DNA from: an uncultured Prevotella sp. | Lineage (GTDB): Bacteria > Bacteroidota > Bacteroidia > Bacteroidales > Bacteroidaceae | Assembly: GCA_905210845.1 (NCBI GenBank) | Contig: CAJLYG010000062.1 | Span: 1 to 14,890, forward strand | Length of the DNA stretch: 14,890 bases | Reading direction: 5' to 3' | In this document: piece after piece, positions 4,439 to 12,718 of the stretch | How positions within the stretch are numbered: position 1 is the stretch's first letter | How the letters are laid out: each line of letters starts with the position of its first letter | Translations under genes and position numbers: made by a program | The notes under the pieces: model-generated | Seen by the model: the letters and a program-made list of their open reading frames with translations, nothing else | Told to the model about the DNA's origin: nothing | The model's database searches: none

Positions 4439-4461
4439 TAACTTCAACAAAGGAATAAAAC

Positions 4462-7284
4462 ATGGACCAATATATTGAGGTAAAAGGAGCGAGGGTAAAC
4501 AATCTGAAGAACATCAGCTTGAAGATACCTCGCAATCAATTCATTGTCATCGCAGGGCTCAGTGGCTCGGGCAAGTCATCCTTGGCTTTCGACACGCTCT
4601 ATGCGGAGGGGCAGCGCAGGTACGTAGAATCCCTGTCCTCATACGCCCGGCAGTTCTTAGGAAGGATGAGCAAGCCGGAATGTGACTTTATCAAGGGCTT
4701 GCCACCAGCCATTGCCATTGAGCAGAAGGTCAACTCGAGGAATCCCCGCTCCACGGTCGGCACTTCCACGGAAATCTATGAGTACTTGAAGTTGCTCTAT
4801 GCAAGGATCGGCAAGACCTTCTCCCCGATCTCCGGGCAGGAGGTCAAGAAACATTCCACAGAGGATATCGTGAAGTGCACGCAGCAATATGCAAAGGGAA
4901 CAAAGTTCGTTGTCTTGGCTCCTCTCCATGTCATGGAAGGCAGGTCGCTGCAGAAACAATTGGAAATGGATATCCAGGAAGGATATGCCAGGCTATGCTA
5001 TAAAGGGGAGTTCGTGAGGATTGAGGATTTCATGGATGCCCACCAGGACCTCAACACCTTAAATGCCAAGGACATCTACCTCTTGATCGACAGAATGTCG
5101 GTAGACGATGCCAAGGACGCTGTGTCCAGGTTGATCGACTCTGCCGAGACCGCGATGTACGAAGGCGATGGGGAGTGCAAGCTCATGTTCCTGCCCTCCG
5201 GCATTACCTATGATTTCTCTACCCGGTTCGAGGCTGACGGAATGAAGTTTGAAGAGCCGAACGACAATATGTTCTCCTTTAATTCCCCTCTTGGCGCATG
5301 CCCTACTTGTGAGGGATTCGGCAAGGTTATCGGCATTGACGAGAAATTAGTGATCCCAGATTCCACGCTGAGCGTTTATGACGGATGCGTACAATGCTGG
5401 CATGGGGATAAGATGGGGATTTGGAAGACAGAGTTCTGCAGGCGGGCTTCCCAAGATGGATTCCCGATCTTCACTCCCTATTACCAACTCTCGCAAAAGG
5501 CAAAAGACATGCTTTGGCATGGTCTTCCGTCAGAGAAGAACAAGGACATCCACGAACAGGTGAGCATCGATGCCTTTTTCCAAATGGTGAAAGAGAACCA
5601 ATACAAGATCCAATACAGGGTGATGATGAGCCGGTACAGGGGCAAGACAACTTGTCCTACCTGCCATGGGACCCGCTTGAAGAAGGAGGCTACCTGGGTG
5701 AAGATTGGTGGGATGAGCATCACCGACTTAGTGGAGATGCCGATTGTCAACCTTAAGCAATGGTTCAAAGAACTGCAATTAGATGCTCATGATCAAGAGG
5801 TTGCGAAACGGTTGCTGACGGAGATCAACAACAGGTTGCAGTTCCTGTTGGACGTTGGATTAGGATACCTGACCCTGACCCGGATGTCTAACACCTTGTC
5901 TGGTGGCGAAAGCCAGCGTATCAACCTGACCACCTCCTTAGGAAGCTCACTGGTCGGTTCACTCTATATCTTGGATGAGCCCAGCATCGGACTGCATAGT
6001 CGCGACACAGGACTGTTGATCCATGTCTTGAAAGAACTGCAATCGTTAGGGAATACGGTGATCGTGGTGGAACATGACAAGGAGATCATGAGAGCTGCCG
6101 ACTATCTGATCGACATCGGTCCTAAGGCCGGGCGCTTAGGAGGGGAAGTGGTCTTTCAGGGAAAAGCATCGGAAATCACGAAGGAATCCCTGGAGAAATA
6201 TCCCAACAGCTATACCGTCAAATACCTGACCGGCGTGGAGACCATCGACGTTCCGACTTCACGGCGCACATGGAATAAGTGCATTGAGCTGAAAGGGGCA
6301 CGGATGAACAACCTCAGGGGCATCAACGTGAAGATCCCATTGAATGTCATGACCGTCGTCACGGGCGTCAGTGGCAGTGGGAAATCTACTTTGATCAAGG
6401 GAATCCTATACCCAGCCTTGAAAAGACACTTGGATGAGGTCGCCGATTTCCCTGGGGAGTACCAGTCGTTGGAGGGTAACTGGAAGGATATCCACCATGT
6501 GGAGTTCGTCGACCAGAACCCCATCGGCAAGAGCACGCGCTCCAATCCTGCTACCTATGTCAAGGCCTATGATGCCATCCGGCAGCTCTTTGCCGAACAG
6601 CCCTTGGCCAAGCAAATGGGATATACGTCGCAATACTTCTCTTTCAATGCGGAGGGAGGACGCTGCGAGGAATGCAAGGGAGCCGGTGTCATCACGGTGG
6701 AAATGCAATTCATGGCCGACCTGGTATTAGAGTGCGAGGCATGCCATGGCAAACGGTTCAAGCGGGAGATCTTGGATGTCAAATATGATGGGAAGGATAT
6801 CAACGACGTGTTGAACATGACGGTCTCGGAAGCGATCGAGTTCTTTGGTGCTCATCACCAAAAGGTCATTGTCAACAGGTTGGCTCCCTTAGAAGAAGTG
6901 GGATTGGGCTATATCAAATTAGGGCAAAACTCTTCTACCTTGTCTGGAGGAGAAAACCAACGTGTCAAGTTAGCGTACTATATCGGACAGGAAGTAGCTG
7001 AGCCTACCCTTTTCATCTTTGATGAACCCACGACTGGCCTGCACTTCCATGACATCAAGAAACTGCTCCATGCCTTCGATGCCCTGATAGAAAGAGGACA
7101 TTCCGTCCTGATCATCGAGCATAACATGGATGTGATCAAGTGCGCGGACTATGTCATCGACCTCGGACCGGAAGGGGGTGACCGGGGTGGGAACCTCGTC
7201 TGTGAAGGGACACCGGAAGAGATTGCCCAATGCAAGGAAAGCATCACGGGGAAATTCTTGAAAGAAGAACTCAAAAAGGAATGA
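4462..7284 (+). CDS. uvrA: UvrA-family excinuclease ABC subunit A
   Basis: This is a DNA-damage recognition ATPase of nucleotide excision repair; it forms a dimer, loads UvrB on lesions and acts in the cytoplasm. Its 940 residues match the family length. It has two ABC modules: Walker A GLSGSGKSS at 32-40 and GVSGSGKST at 635-643, signatures LSGGESQR at 479 and LSGGENQR at 827, and Walker B ILDEPSIGLH and IFDEPTTGLH. Cysteine pairs lie at C280/C283, C398/C401, C735/C738 and C758/C761. The CxxC pair that precedes C280 by 24 residues in E. coli UvrA is replaced (FEADG), so the first zinc module looks incomplete, suggesting a Bacteroidota paralogue and not the canonical housekeeping copy. Start and promoter are well supported. 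The stop overlaps the following glycosyltransferase by 4 bp (ATGA), implying coupled translation. Confidence 0.95.
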   Translation: MDQYIEVKGARVNNLKNISLKIPRNQFIVIAGLSGSGKSSLAFDTLYAEGQRRYVESLSSYARQFLGRMSKPECDFIKGLPPAIAIEQKVNSRNPRSTVGTSTEIYEYLKLLYARIGKTFSPISGQEVKKHSTEDIVKCTQQYAKGTKFVVLAPLHVMEGRSLQKQLEMDIQEGYARLCYKGEFVRIEDFMDAHQDLNTLNAKDIYLLIDRMSVDDAKDAVSRLIDSAETAMYEGDGECKLMFLPSGITYDFSTRFEADGMKFEEPNDNMFSFNSPLGACPTCEGFGKVIGIDEKLVIPDSTLSVYDGCVQCWHGDKMGIWKTEFCRRASQDGFPIFTPYYQLSQKAKDMLWHGLPSEKNKDIHEQVSIDAFFQMVKENQYKIQYRVMMSRYRGKTTCPTCHGTRLKKEATWVKIGGMSITDLVEMPIVNLKQWFKELQLDAHDQEVAKRLLTEINNRLQFLLDVGLGYLTLTRMSNTLSGGESQRINLTTSLGSSLVGSLYILDEPSIGLHSRDTGLLIHVLKELQSLGNTVIVVEHDKEIMRAADYLIDIGPKAGRLGGEVVFQGKASEITKESLEKYPNSYTVKYLTGVETIDVPTSRRTWNKCIELKGARMNNLRGINVKIPLNVMTVVTGVSGSGKSTLIKGILYPALKRHLDEVADFPGEYQSLEGNWKDIHHVEFVDQNPIGKSTRSNPATYVKAYDAIRQLFAEQPLAKQMGYTSQYFSFNAEGGRCEECKGAGVITVEMQFMADLVLECEACHGKRFKREILDVKYDGKDINDVLNMTVSEAIEFFGAHHQKVIVNRLAPLEEVGLGYIKLGQNSSTLSGGENQRVKLAYYIGQEVAEPTLFIFDEPTTGLHFHDIKKLLHAFDALIERGHSVLIIEHNMDVIKCADYVIDLGPEGGDRGGNLVCEGTPEEIAQCKESITGKFLKEELKKE

Positions 7285-8168
7285 AATCCGAGGTCTCCAT
7301 ACTCATCCCCACTTATAACCATGCATGCGTGGAAATGGTACAGGACCTGTCAAGACAGGCACTCCAAGTCGAGGGCTTGACGTTTGAGATCCTCGTGGGG
7401 GATGATGGCTCGACCGATATGGGAACCATCCGGCACAACCGTGGGATCAATGTCATTGCCCACTGCCATTATATCGAGAACAAGGTCAATTCGGGCAGGG
7501 CGGCGATCCGCAACCAATTGGCGAAGATAGCACGCTACCGTTGGCTACTCTTCATCGATAGCGACATGGTCATCTGCTCCCCACAGTTCCTGAAACATTA
7601 TCTCGATGCTGACCCTTCCTTGTCCGTGACCTGCGGAGGATACAAGGTAATGGGGGATGGTGACCACTGGAAAGGTAATCTCAGGTATCGTTATGAAAGC
7701 AAGGCGAGCAAGAAAAGAGACAGAACCCAGCGGCAGACATCACCTTATCAGCATTTCAGCACTGCCAACTTCATGATCTCCAGCGCCGTCATGTTAGCCC
7801 ATCCCTTTGATGAACGCCTTACGAAGTATGGATATGAGGACGTGCTTTTTGGGAAGGTACTGCAAGAAAGCCAGGTCACGATTGCCTATATCCATAATCC
7901 CGTCGGCTTCGCAGACTTCGAGGGGAACGAGGATTTCCTGAGAAAGACGGAAGAAGGCATCCGTACCTTGAAGTCCTTCAGAAAAGAACTACATGGCTAT
8001 TCGAGGCTGCTGGACATCGTACACTTCCTGGAAAGGACCCATTTTGATGCCATCTATGTGAGGTTTTTCCTGATGATGAGAGCATGTTGGAGGAAGAACC
8101 TATGCAGTGCAAGCCCTTCCCTCCTCCTCTTTCAGTTATACAAGGTGGGCTGTTATTTCAGTTCGTAG
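7281..8168 (+). CDS. Family 2 glycosyltransferase (intact, 295 aa)
   Basis: A GT-A fold enzyme that transfers a sugar from a nucleotide donor, most likely to a surface glycan. The protein begins SEVSILIPTYNH, has VGDDGST at 40-45 and the metal-binding FIDSD at 91-95, and carries the acceptor-side motif YGYEDVLFG at about 200. There is no clear transmembrane helix, so it is cytoplasmic or peripheral. The start at 7281 is chosen over an upstream in-frame ATG at 7230 because it gives the usual 4-bp ATGA overlap with the uvrA stop and starts directly at the family's first beta strand. The last 16 bp overlap the 3' end of the convergent metallohydrolase gene. Being coupled to uvrA is functionally unexpected; donor and acceptor are unknown. 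Confidence 0.9.
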   Translation: MKSEVSILIPTYNHACVEMVQDLSRQALQVEGLTFEILVGDDGSTDMGTIRHNRGINVIAHCHYIENKVNSGRAAIRNQLAKIARYRWLLFIDSDMVICSPQFLKHYLDADPSLSVTCGGYKVMGDGDHWKGNLRYRYESKASKKRDRTQRQTSPYQHFSTANFMISSAVMLAHPFDERLTKYGYEDVLFGKVLQESQVTIAYIHNPVGFADFEGNEDFLRKTEEGIRTLKSFRKELHGYSRLLDIVHFLERTHFDAIYVRFFLMMRACWRKNLCSASPSLLLFQLYKVGCYFSS

Positions 8169-8956
8169 ATGCCAGAAGGAGCCTGCCTCTTGAGCACATC
8201 CAACAAGAAGTCCTTCCCCACGACAATCCCTTTTTCATGCAAATCACTCTCCACGGTCAGCTTGGCAAGCTCCGGATGGTTATTATGGTCACTCAAATGG
8301 CACAACCAGACATGTTTCAACTTTGGGGTGGCATATCCAATCAGTGCCTGCGCGCACTCATGGTTGCTCAGATGCCCATACTTCCCCCTCACCCTGTCTT
8401 GCAATGTACGGGGATAAGGACCATTCCTGAGCATTTCCTCATCGTGGTTTGCCTCTATCACCAAATAGTTGGCATCACTGATAAACTCTTGCATATGAGG
8501 CTTGATCTCCCCCGCATCCGTGATCAGGCAGAATACGATATCACCGTATTCTATCTTATAGCCCACATTGTCTTTGCTGTCATGAGGGACATCAAAAGAG
8601 GTTACCGTGAATTCCCCTACCTTCAAGGAAGATCCTTTCTCTATCACACGCACTAAGGACGGGTCGATTTTCTTCTTGACGCAGAAATTCTCCCGTATGC
8701 CTTCGTGCACTTTCTTCGTGGCATATACCGGCAATTGGTATTTCATGCTCAGGCTCCCCACCGACCGGACATGGTCGGCATGATCATGGGTGATCAAGAT
8801 ATGCTTGATGCTTGACATCTTCAAGCCATACTCGTCGAAATGTTTCTTCAACCGTCTCAGTCCAACTCCCACATCGATCAGGAGTCCATCGGTCTCAGTA
8901 AAAAGGAAATAGCAATTACCACTACTGCCACTACCGAAGCAAATAAATCTCAGCAT
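8153..8956 (-). CDS. Metallo-beta-lactamase-fold hydrolase, WalJ/YycJ-like
   Basis: 267 residues starting MLRFICFGSGSSGNCYFL, the hallmark of the YycJ/WalJ group. The zinc motif HxHxDH is at 57-62 (HDHADH), with further likely ligands H125, D147 and H220 (HLSDHNN). Related proteins are proposed nucleases or hydrolases linked to DNA replication and cell-wall signalling in Firmicutes; the substrate in Bacteroidota is unknown. No signal peptide, so cytoplasmic. The start is fixed by the conserved N-terminal strand and by a -7 element (TAAATTTG, 8972-8965) just upstream, which leaves a very short leader. The gene is divergent from the lipoprotein at 9045 and its end overlaps the glycosyltransferase gene by 16 bp. 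Confidence 0.92.
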   Translation of the reverse strand: MLRFICFGSGSSGNCYFLFTETDGLLIDVGVGLRRLKKHFDEYGLKMSSIKHILITHDHADHVRSVGSLSMKYQLPVYATKKVHEGIRENFCVKKKIDPSLVRVIEKGSSLKVGEFTVTSFDVPHDSKDNVGYKIEYGDIVFCLITDAGEIKPHMQEFISDANYLVIEANHDEEMLRNGPYPRTLQDRVRGKYGHLSNHECAQALIGYATPKLKHVWLCHLSDHNNHPELAKLTVESDLHEKGIVVGKDFLLDVLKRQAPSGIYELK

Positions 8957-8964
8957 CTATCGTT

Positions 8965-8972
8965 CAAATTTA
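8965..8972 (-). promoter_or_regulatory. -7 element of the metallohydrolase gene
   Basis: TAAATTTG on the minus strand ends 8 bases before the ATG at 8956, so the mRNA would have almost no leader. No TTTG is found at the usual 19-base spacing. It lies back to back with the lipoprotein promoter in an 88-bp divergent spacer. Confidence 0.45.
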
Positions 8973-8992
8973 TGACAAAATTAAGCAAATCC

Positions 8993-9024
8993 TGTGACAT
9001 TACAAAGTATTTTGAGTACCTTTG
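8993..9024 (+). promoter_or_regulatory. Promoter of the lipoprotein gene
   Basis: TACCTTTG (9017-9024) is an exact -7 match. The -33 element is TGTG (8993-8996), one base off TTTG, with 20 bases between. Transcription would start near 9031, giving a leader of about 14 A/T-rich bases. Confidence 0.6.
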
Positions 9025-9044
9025 TCCAAATTTAAACATTAAAC

Positions 9045-9494
9045 ATGAAAATTAATCGTCTGAAATATGTCGCCATAGGTCTGCTTTTCCTCATGGTATC
9101 ATGTGGGCAACAGGGCAGCGAGCGACAATTGAAGGAGGATGTCGACTCCTTTGCCACCCACTATTATAACTGGCAGTTTGAGCAAGCCATCCCCTATTGC
9201 ACGCCCGCATCAAGGGCGTGGCTGCGTTTTGCGGCATCGAATGTCCACCCCGAAGACATAGAGATTTTGAGGAACCGAGAGGAAGGAGCATCCATTGAAT
9301 TGGGTGAGATCCATTATGCTGACAACGACTCTGTTGCCTCCATAGATCTGACCGTCAGGAATTATGTCAGGATGGATACCATCGGCAAGCCCGCGCAAGT
9401 CATCATGGAAGACCGATATAGCCTCCCTCTCCTCTACCGCAATGAACAATGGCGAATTGACCTGAAAGGTTTACCACGTTGGGAGAAGCACTAA
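9045..9494 (+). CDS. Small exported lipoprotein (149 aa), possible NTF2-like fold
   Basis: MKINRLKYVAIGLLFLMVSCGQQGSE is a lipoprotein signal peptide with lipobox MVSC and cysteine at residue 20, followed by GQQGSE, so the protein is probably anchored in the outer or inner membrane. The mature part of about 130 residues starts with a helix (LKEDVDSFATHYYNWQFEQAIPYC) and continues with alternating strands (SIELGEIHYADNDSVASIDLTVRNYVRMD) ending in NEQWRIDLKGLP. This layout is like small NTF2/DUF4878-type lipoproteins, which is inferred from pattern only. It has its own promoter and is monocistronic. It converges on tamL and the two stop codons overlap within CTAA (9491-9494). The function is unknown. 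Confidence 0.85.
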   Translation: MKINRLKYVAIGLLFLMVSCGQQGSERQLKEDVDSFATHYYNWQFEQAIPYCTPASRAWLRFAASNVHPEDIEILRNREEGASIELGEIHYADNDSVASIDLTVRNYVRMDTIGKPAQVIMEDRYSLPLLYRNEQWRIDLKGLPRWEKH

Positions 9495-11752
9495 AAAGGC
9501 AAACCTACCGCAAAGTGGAAACAGAAATCACGACTGAAATCGGGATGGAAGATGGCGTAATGCTCCTTCTCGTTCTCATAAGCCGGGTTAATGGCTTTCA
9601 TGCCAAAGTCAAACCGCAAGATAAAATAATCGAAATTCAACCTGAGTCCTAATCCATACGCAACTGCAATCTGCTTATAGAACTGATCCCATTTGAACTG
9701 CCCTCCTGGTTGCTCGGCATAATTGCGGATCGTCCAGATATTTCCTGCATCCACGAATGCCGCCCCATAGAACTTCCAAAAGAGGAAGGTACGCATCTCG
9801 GCGTTCAAGTCTAACTTCACATCTCCAGTCTGGTTGATGAAGTCAATGGTTCCGTCAGAACCCTTAAAGCTTCCCGGCCCGAGTTCCCTGACTCCCCAAC
9901 CACGGACGGAGTTGGCACCTCCAGAGAAATATCGCTTCTCAAAGGGAAGGATCGTACTATTCCCATAAGGATAGGCAATACCTAAGTCGGCGTGCAGTGC
10001 CAAGGCATTATGGGCATCAAAACGGATAAGGTGGGTGTAGTCGAAGTCAAACTTCACATACTGTGCGTAGGCAATATTAAACAAAGTATATTGCCCGTTC
10101 TCGTTCTTCGAGCTCCCCAAGAGATGGGAAAACGCGTTCAGCACATTCCCGGCTGTCTCGAAGTTAGCCTTGATGGCATCCACATTATTATTATAGGTAA
10201 TGCCAAATCCTGTTTTCATGATGAACAAGTCTTCATAGTTATACCGAAGGATGGCATTCCGGTTGCTGACACTATCCAAGTAATCGTGCTTGAATGTTTC
10301 ACTGATCCATGGCATATAGACATAGTTCATGTCCAGCAGGTCGATCCGATAAGAACGGTTCTTGCGCGGCTCATTCCATCGATACCTCCACGCTGCGGAG
10401 AAAACGCGCCGATGGAACTCAGGTCGATTCTGTAAGTCCCAGGCCAATGACAACTCGGAAGTAGCATTGACGTTCTTAATAAAGTTACGGGACAGGAATG
10501 GTGCGACCAAGCAAGGAAAGGCGAGCTTGCTCTCGATGCTGTATTCCTCGTAGTTTTGGTTGGAATAGCCTTCCAGTCCCGTGATCGCCTCAAACGCCCC
10601 ACGCAGCTCAATGCTGAAGGTCTCACTTCCCCGGAAGAGGTTCCGATTCTCATAAGTCAGGGACGCTGCCGCCCCTAAATCACCTGCGGTATTGGTCCCT
10701 TCGGGCTGAAAGGAAATCGTGGATGGCTTGTTAGTGCTGATCTGGATGTCACAATCAAGCAATGTAGAGTCAGGATGCTCGGAGAAATGGATACTCGTGA
10801 ATTTCACATCCTGCAATCTGGCGAAGTTATTATAGGTCTTCTGCAAGTCGGAAGAGCTGAACGGTTGCCCAACGGTAATGGCAGTCGTTCGTTCCAAGAC
10901 CTTCCGCCGCAAGTGGATACGGTCGCTGTCGCCACTGAGGTAATTGATCTTGTTGATATAATATTTTGGGTGATTCGTCGCTGGGCTGTCATTGGTAGGT
11001 CGGTATTTCAATAGGTGCAAGATGATGTTCACGCCCTCCTTCGACTGCGTGGAATCCGCACTATACTGTATGAAGTCCTTGTGGAACCGATAATATCCAT
11101 TGTCATTCAGGACCTTCGTGATCCTTTTCCTCTCCTCATCCAATTGCTCGACAGTGAACTTGGTACCCGGGTGGAGCCCTTGCGCCTTAGGATTCTCCAA
11201 GTCGAGGATACGGGCGATTGCCGTGTCTTGTATGTCATATTTGATGTGATGGATATAATAAGGTTCTCCGGGATGGAGGATATAGATCGCCTTGAGCTTT
11301 TTCCCCTTGATCTTTGTCTCAAGGGTGACCGACGAGTTCATATATCCCATGTTCTGCATGGCCGTCTTGAGATCCTCGCACGAAAGCCTCGCCTGTACCG
11401 TGTCATAGACGACCGGTTTCTGCCCAATATGGGTTAAGGTTCTGTTAATCCATTTCGTCGTGTCCGTTCCTGCCAACGCATAGGTACCCAAAGGGATCTT
11501 GAAGAGAGAGAACCACTTCGAGTTTGCCTTTTGGCGGATATAAGGCTGGAGGACAGAAGGGTCGAAACGCTTCGTGTCAGATTTGATCTGTACCTTTTCC
11601 AGCATATACTTCTCATCCGGGACGAACTTGGTCGCAGAGCATGCGCCGATGATCAGTACGAACAAAGCGCAGGCTATGCCAGAAAGAAAGTAACGGACAA
11701 TTGCATGATGACCCGTCGCAGGGGTTGTCGGAATTTTCAACTCAACTCTCAT
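9491..11752 (-). CDS. tamL: TamL: BamA/TamA-family outer membrane lipoprotein barrel
   Basis: 753 residues. This is an Omp85-superfamily assembly protein specific to Bacteroidota in which the TamA-like barrel is also a lipoprotein. The N-terminus has a signal helix, RYFLSGIACALFVLIIGAC, with the lipid cysteine at residue 38. POTRA-like repeats follow (about 45-340), with YYIHHIKYDIQD and LRRKVLERTTAITVGQPFSSSDLQKTYNNFARL, and then a 16-strand-type barrel from about residue 380 to the C-terminal Phe. The lid-loop motif VRGW corresponds to VRGF/VRGY of BamA/TamA. In the family it works with TamB to assemble or transport outer membrane components; no tamB is next to it here. I chose the ATG at 11752 over an upstream in-frame one at 11866 because the promoter (11760-11790) lies between them and the signal peptide fits. 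Confidence 0.9.
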   Translation of the reverse strand: MRVELKIPTTPATGHHAIVRYFLSGIACALFVLIIGACSATKFVPDEKYMLEKVQIKSDTKRFDPSVLQPYIRQKANSKWFSLFKIPLGTYALAGTDTTKWINRTLTHIGQKPVVYDTVQARLSCEDLKTAMQNMGYMNSSVTLETKIKGKKLKAIYILHPGEPYYIHHIKYDIQDTAIARILDLENPKAQGLHPGTKFTVEQLDEERKRITKVLNDNGYYRFHKDFIQYSADSTQSKEGVNIILHLLKYRPTNDSPATNHPKYYINKINYLSGDSDRIHLRRKVLERTTAITVGQPFSSSDLQKTYNNFARLQDVKFTSIHFSEHPDSTLLDCDIQISTNKPSTISFQPEGTNTAGDLGAAASLTYENRNLFRGSETFSIELRGAFEAITGLEGYSNQNYEEYSIESKLAFPCLVAPFLSRNFIKNVNATSELSLAWDLQNRPEFHRRVFSAAWRYRWNEPRKNRSYRIDLLDMNYVYMPWISETFKHDYLDSVSNRNAILRYNYEDLFIMKTGFGITYNNNVDAIKANFETAGNVLNAFSHLLGSSKNENGQYTLFNIAYAQYVKFDFDYTHLIRFDAHNALALHADLGIAYPYGNSTILPFEKRYFSGGANSVRGWGVRELGPGSFKGSDGTIDFINQTGDVKLDLNAEMRTFLFWKFYGAAFVDAGNIWTIRNYAEQPGGQFKWDQFYKQIAVAYGLGLRLNFDYFILRFDFGMKAINPAYENEKEHYAIFHPDFSRDFCFHFAVGLPF

Positions 11753-11759
11753 TTGCTTG

Positions 11760-11790
11760 CAAAGATACTGCAAATCGAGAGAAATACAAA
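11760..11790 (-). promoter_or_regulatory. tamL promoter with near-leaderless start
   Basis: The minus strand reads TTTG (11790-11787), a 19-base spacer, then TATCTTTG (11767-11760), an exact consensus. The ATG of tamL follows only seven bases after the -7 element, so transcription would begin at or next to the start codon. Confidence 0.7.
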
Positions 11791-11909
11791 AGAAACGAAA
11801 GTTTATTTTTATTTCCGAGATGCAGCGTATCTTCATGGTGTTAACCATAAAGATAAGGTAAATCATGTAAATTTCAAAACAAAGTTTGCTAAATTATTCC
11901 TCCACTTCC

Positions 11910-11939
11910 TTTGTTTATCATCTAAAATTCGTATTTTTG
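11910..11939 (+). promoter_or_regulatory. Promoter of the RNA methyltransferase-hisB unit
   Basis: TTTG (11910-11913), an 18-base spacer and TATTTTTG (11932-11939) match the Bacteroidota consensus. The leader before the ATG at 11957 is about 10-14 bases. It is divergent from the tamL promoter. Confidence 0.7.
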
Positions 11940-11956
11940 CATATCAATAGAGCAAT

Positions 11957-12703
11957 ATGATCAGTAAGGCAAAAATCAAGTACATCCATTCCTTGGAGCA
12001 GAAAAAGACCCGGAAAGAGGAGAAAGTCTTCGTGGCAGAAGGCCCTAAGGTCGTCGGTGACCTGATAGAAACCATGCCTCCCGTATCTCTTTTCGCGACC
12101 GAAGAATGGTTACGTGCCCATCCCCAGCATGGAGATCTGTGCCAAGTGGTCACGGAGGACGAATTGCAAAAGTTGAGTTTCCTACAGCACCCACAACAGG
12201 TGTTAGCCGTCTTCCCACAATTTGACAATACCCCCACGTTTCATCCAGACACACTTAGCCTGGCCTTGGACGGCGTGCAAGACCCTGGGAACTTGGGAAC
12301 CATCATCCGCATTGCCGACTGGTTTGGCATTGAGGACATCTATTGCAGCAAGGATACCGCCGACATCTATAATCCCAAGGTTGTCCAGGCCACCATGGGA
12401 AGCATGGCAAGGGTCAAGGTACAATATACAGACCTTCCCTCCTTCATCGGTTCCTTGCCTGAGGGCTATCCGATGTACGGTACCTTGTTGGATGGAGAAG
12501 ATATCTATCAGCAAGCTCTGACATCCTATGGGCTGATCATCATGGGAAATGAGGGGAATGGCATCTCACCCGATATACGACAAAGGGTAAACCATCGGCT
12601 ACTCATCCCCAACTTCCCCGAAGGACGGAAGACAGCTGACAGCCTGAATGTGGCCATCGCCACAGCCATCATTTGCGCGGAATTTAGAAGAAGATCATCA
12701 TAA
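11957..12703 (+). CDS. TrmH/SpoU-family RNA 2'-O-methyltransferase
   Basis: 248 residues; a SAM-dependent SPOUT enzyme that methylates a ribose in rRNA or tRNA. Residues 1-95 form the N-terminal substrate-binding domain (KYIHSLEQKKTRKEEKVFVAEGPKVVGDL). The trefoil-knot catalytic part shows motif 1 at 102-121 (LALDGVQDPGNLGTIIRIAD), motif 2 at 194-204 (IIMGNEGNGIS) and motif 3 at 216-238 (LIPNF then ADSLNVAIATAI). The invariant Asn of motif 1 and the SLNV of motif 3 are present. The exact target nucleotide cannot be told; rRNA is most likely given the RlmB-like architecture. It is the first gene of the unit, with a 15-bp gap to the membrane protein. Divergence from tamL is a pairing I recall from other Bacteroidota. 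Confidence 0.92.
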   Translation: MISKAKIKYIHSLEQKKTRKEEKVFVAEGPKVVGDLIETMPPVSLFATEEWLRAHPQHGDLCQVVTEDELQKLSFLQHPQQVLAVFPQFDNTPTFHPDTLSLALDGVQDPGNLGTIIRIADWFGIEDIYCSKDTADIYNPKVVQATMGSMARVKVQYTDLPSFIGSLPEGYPMYGTLLDGEDIYQQALTSYGLIIMGNEGNGISPDIRQRVNHRLLIPNFPEGRKTADSLNVAIATAIICAEFRRRSS

Positions 12704-12718
12704 AATAGATATACGACA

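Larger units (their letters stand above)
4019..4461. other. Intergenic region holding the probable phage end and the uvrA promoter
   Basis: No convincing gene is seen. From left to right: the promoter of the 77-residue gene; a leftward terminator (4101-4121); a G-poor stretch with six phased (G/A)TAA(A/G)(C) heptamers (4170-4251); two copies of ACGCTTCGTT (4249 and 4340); a candidate phage terminus CA at 4358-4359; and the host-type uvrA promoter (4408-4438). The change from C-rich, G-poor sequence to purine-rich sequence at about 4360 is consistent with the phage/host border. Confidence 0.55.

Noticed and set aside
6406..6818. Several antisense ORFs of 80-110 codons within uvrA
   Set aside because: They overlap a clearly real gene, have no leader or family features, and reflect GC-rich codon shadows.
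7230..7280. Upstream ATG for the second glycosyltransferase
   Set aside because: It lies inside uvrA and adds 17 charged residues before the conserved first strand; the ATGA-coupled start at 7281 fits better.
11753..11866. N-terminal extension of TamL
   Set aside because: The added 38 residues lie across the promoter and would put the signal peptide far from the N-terminus.
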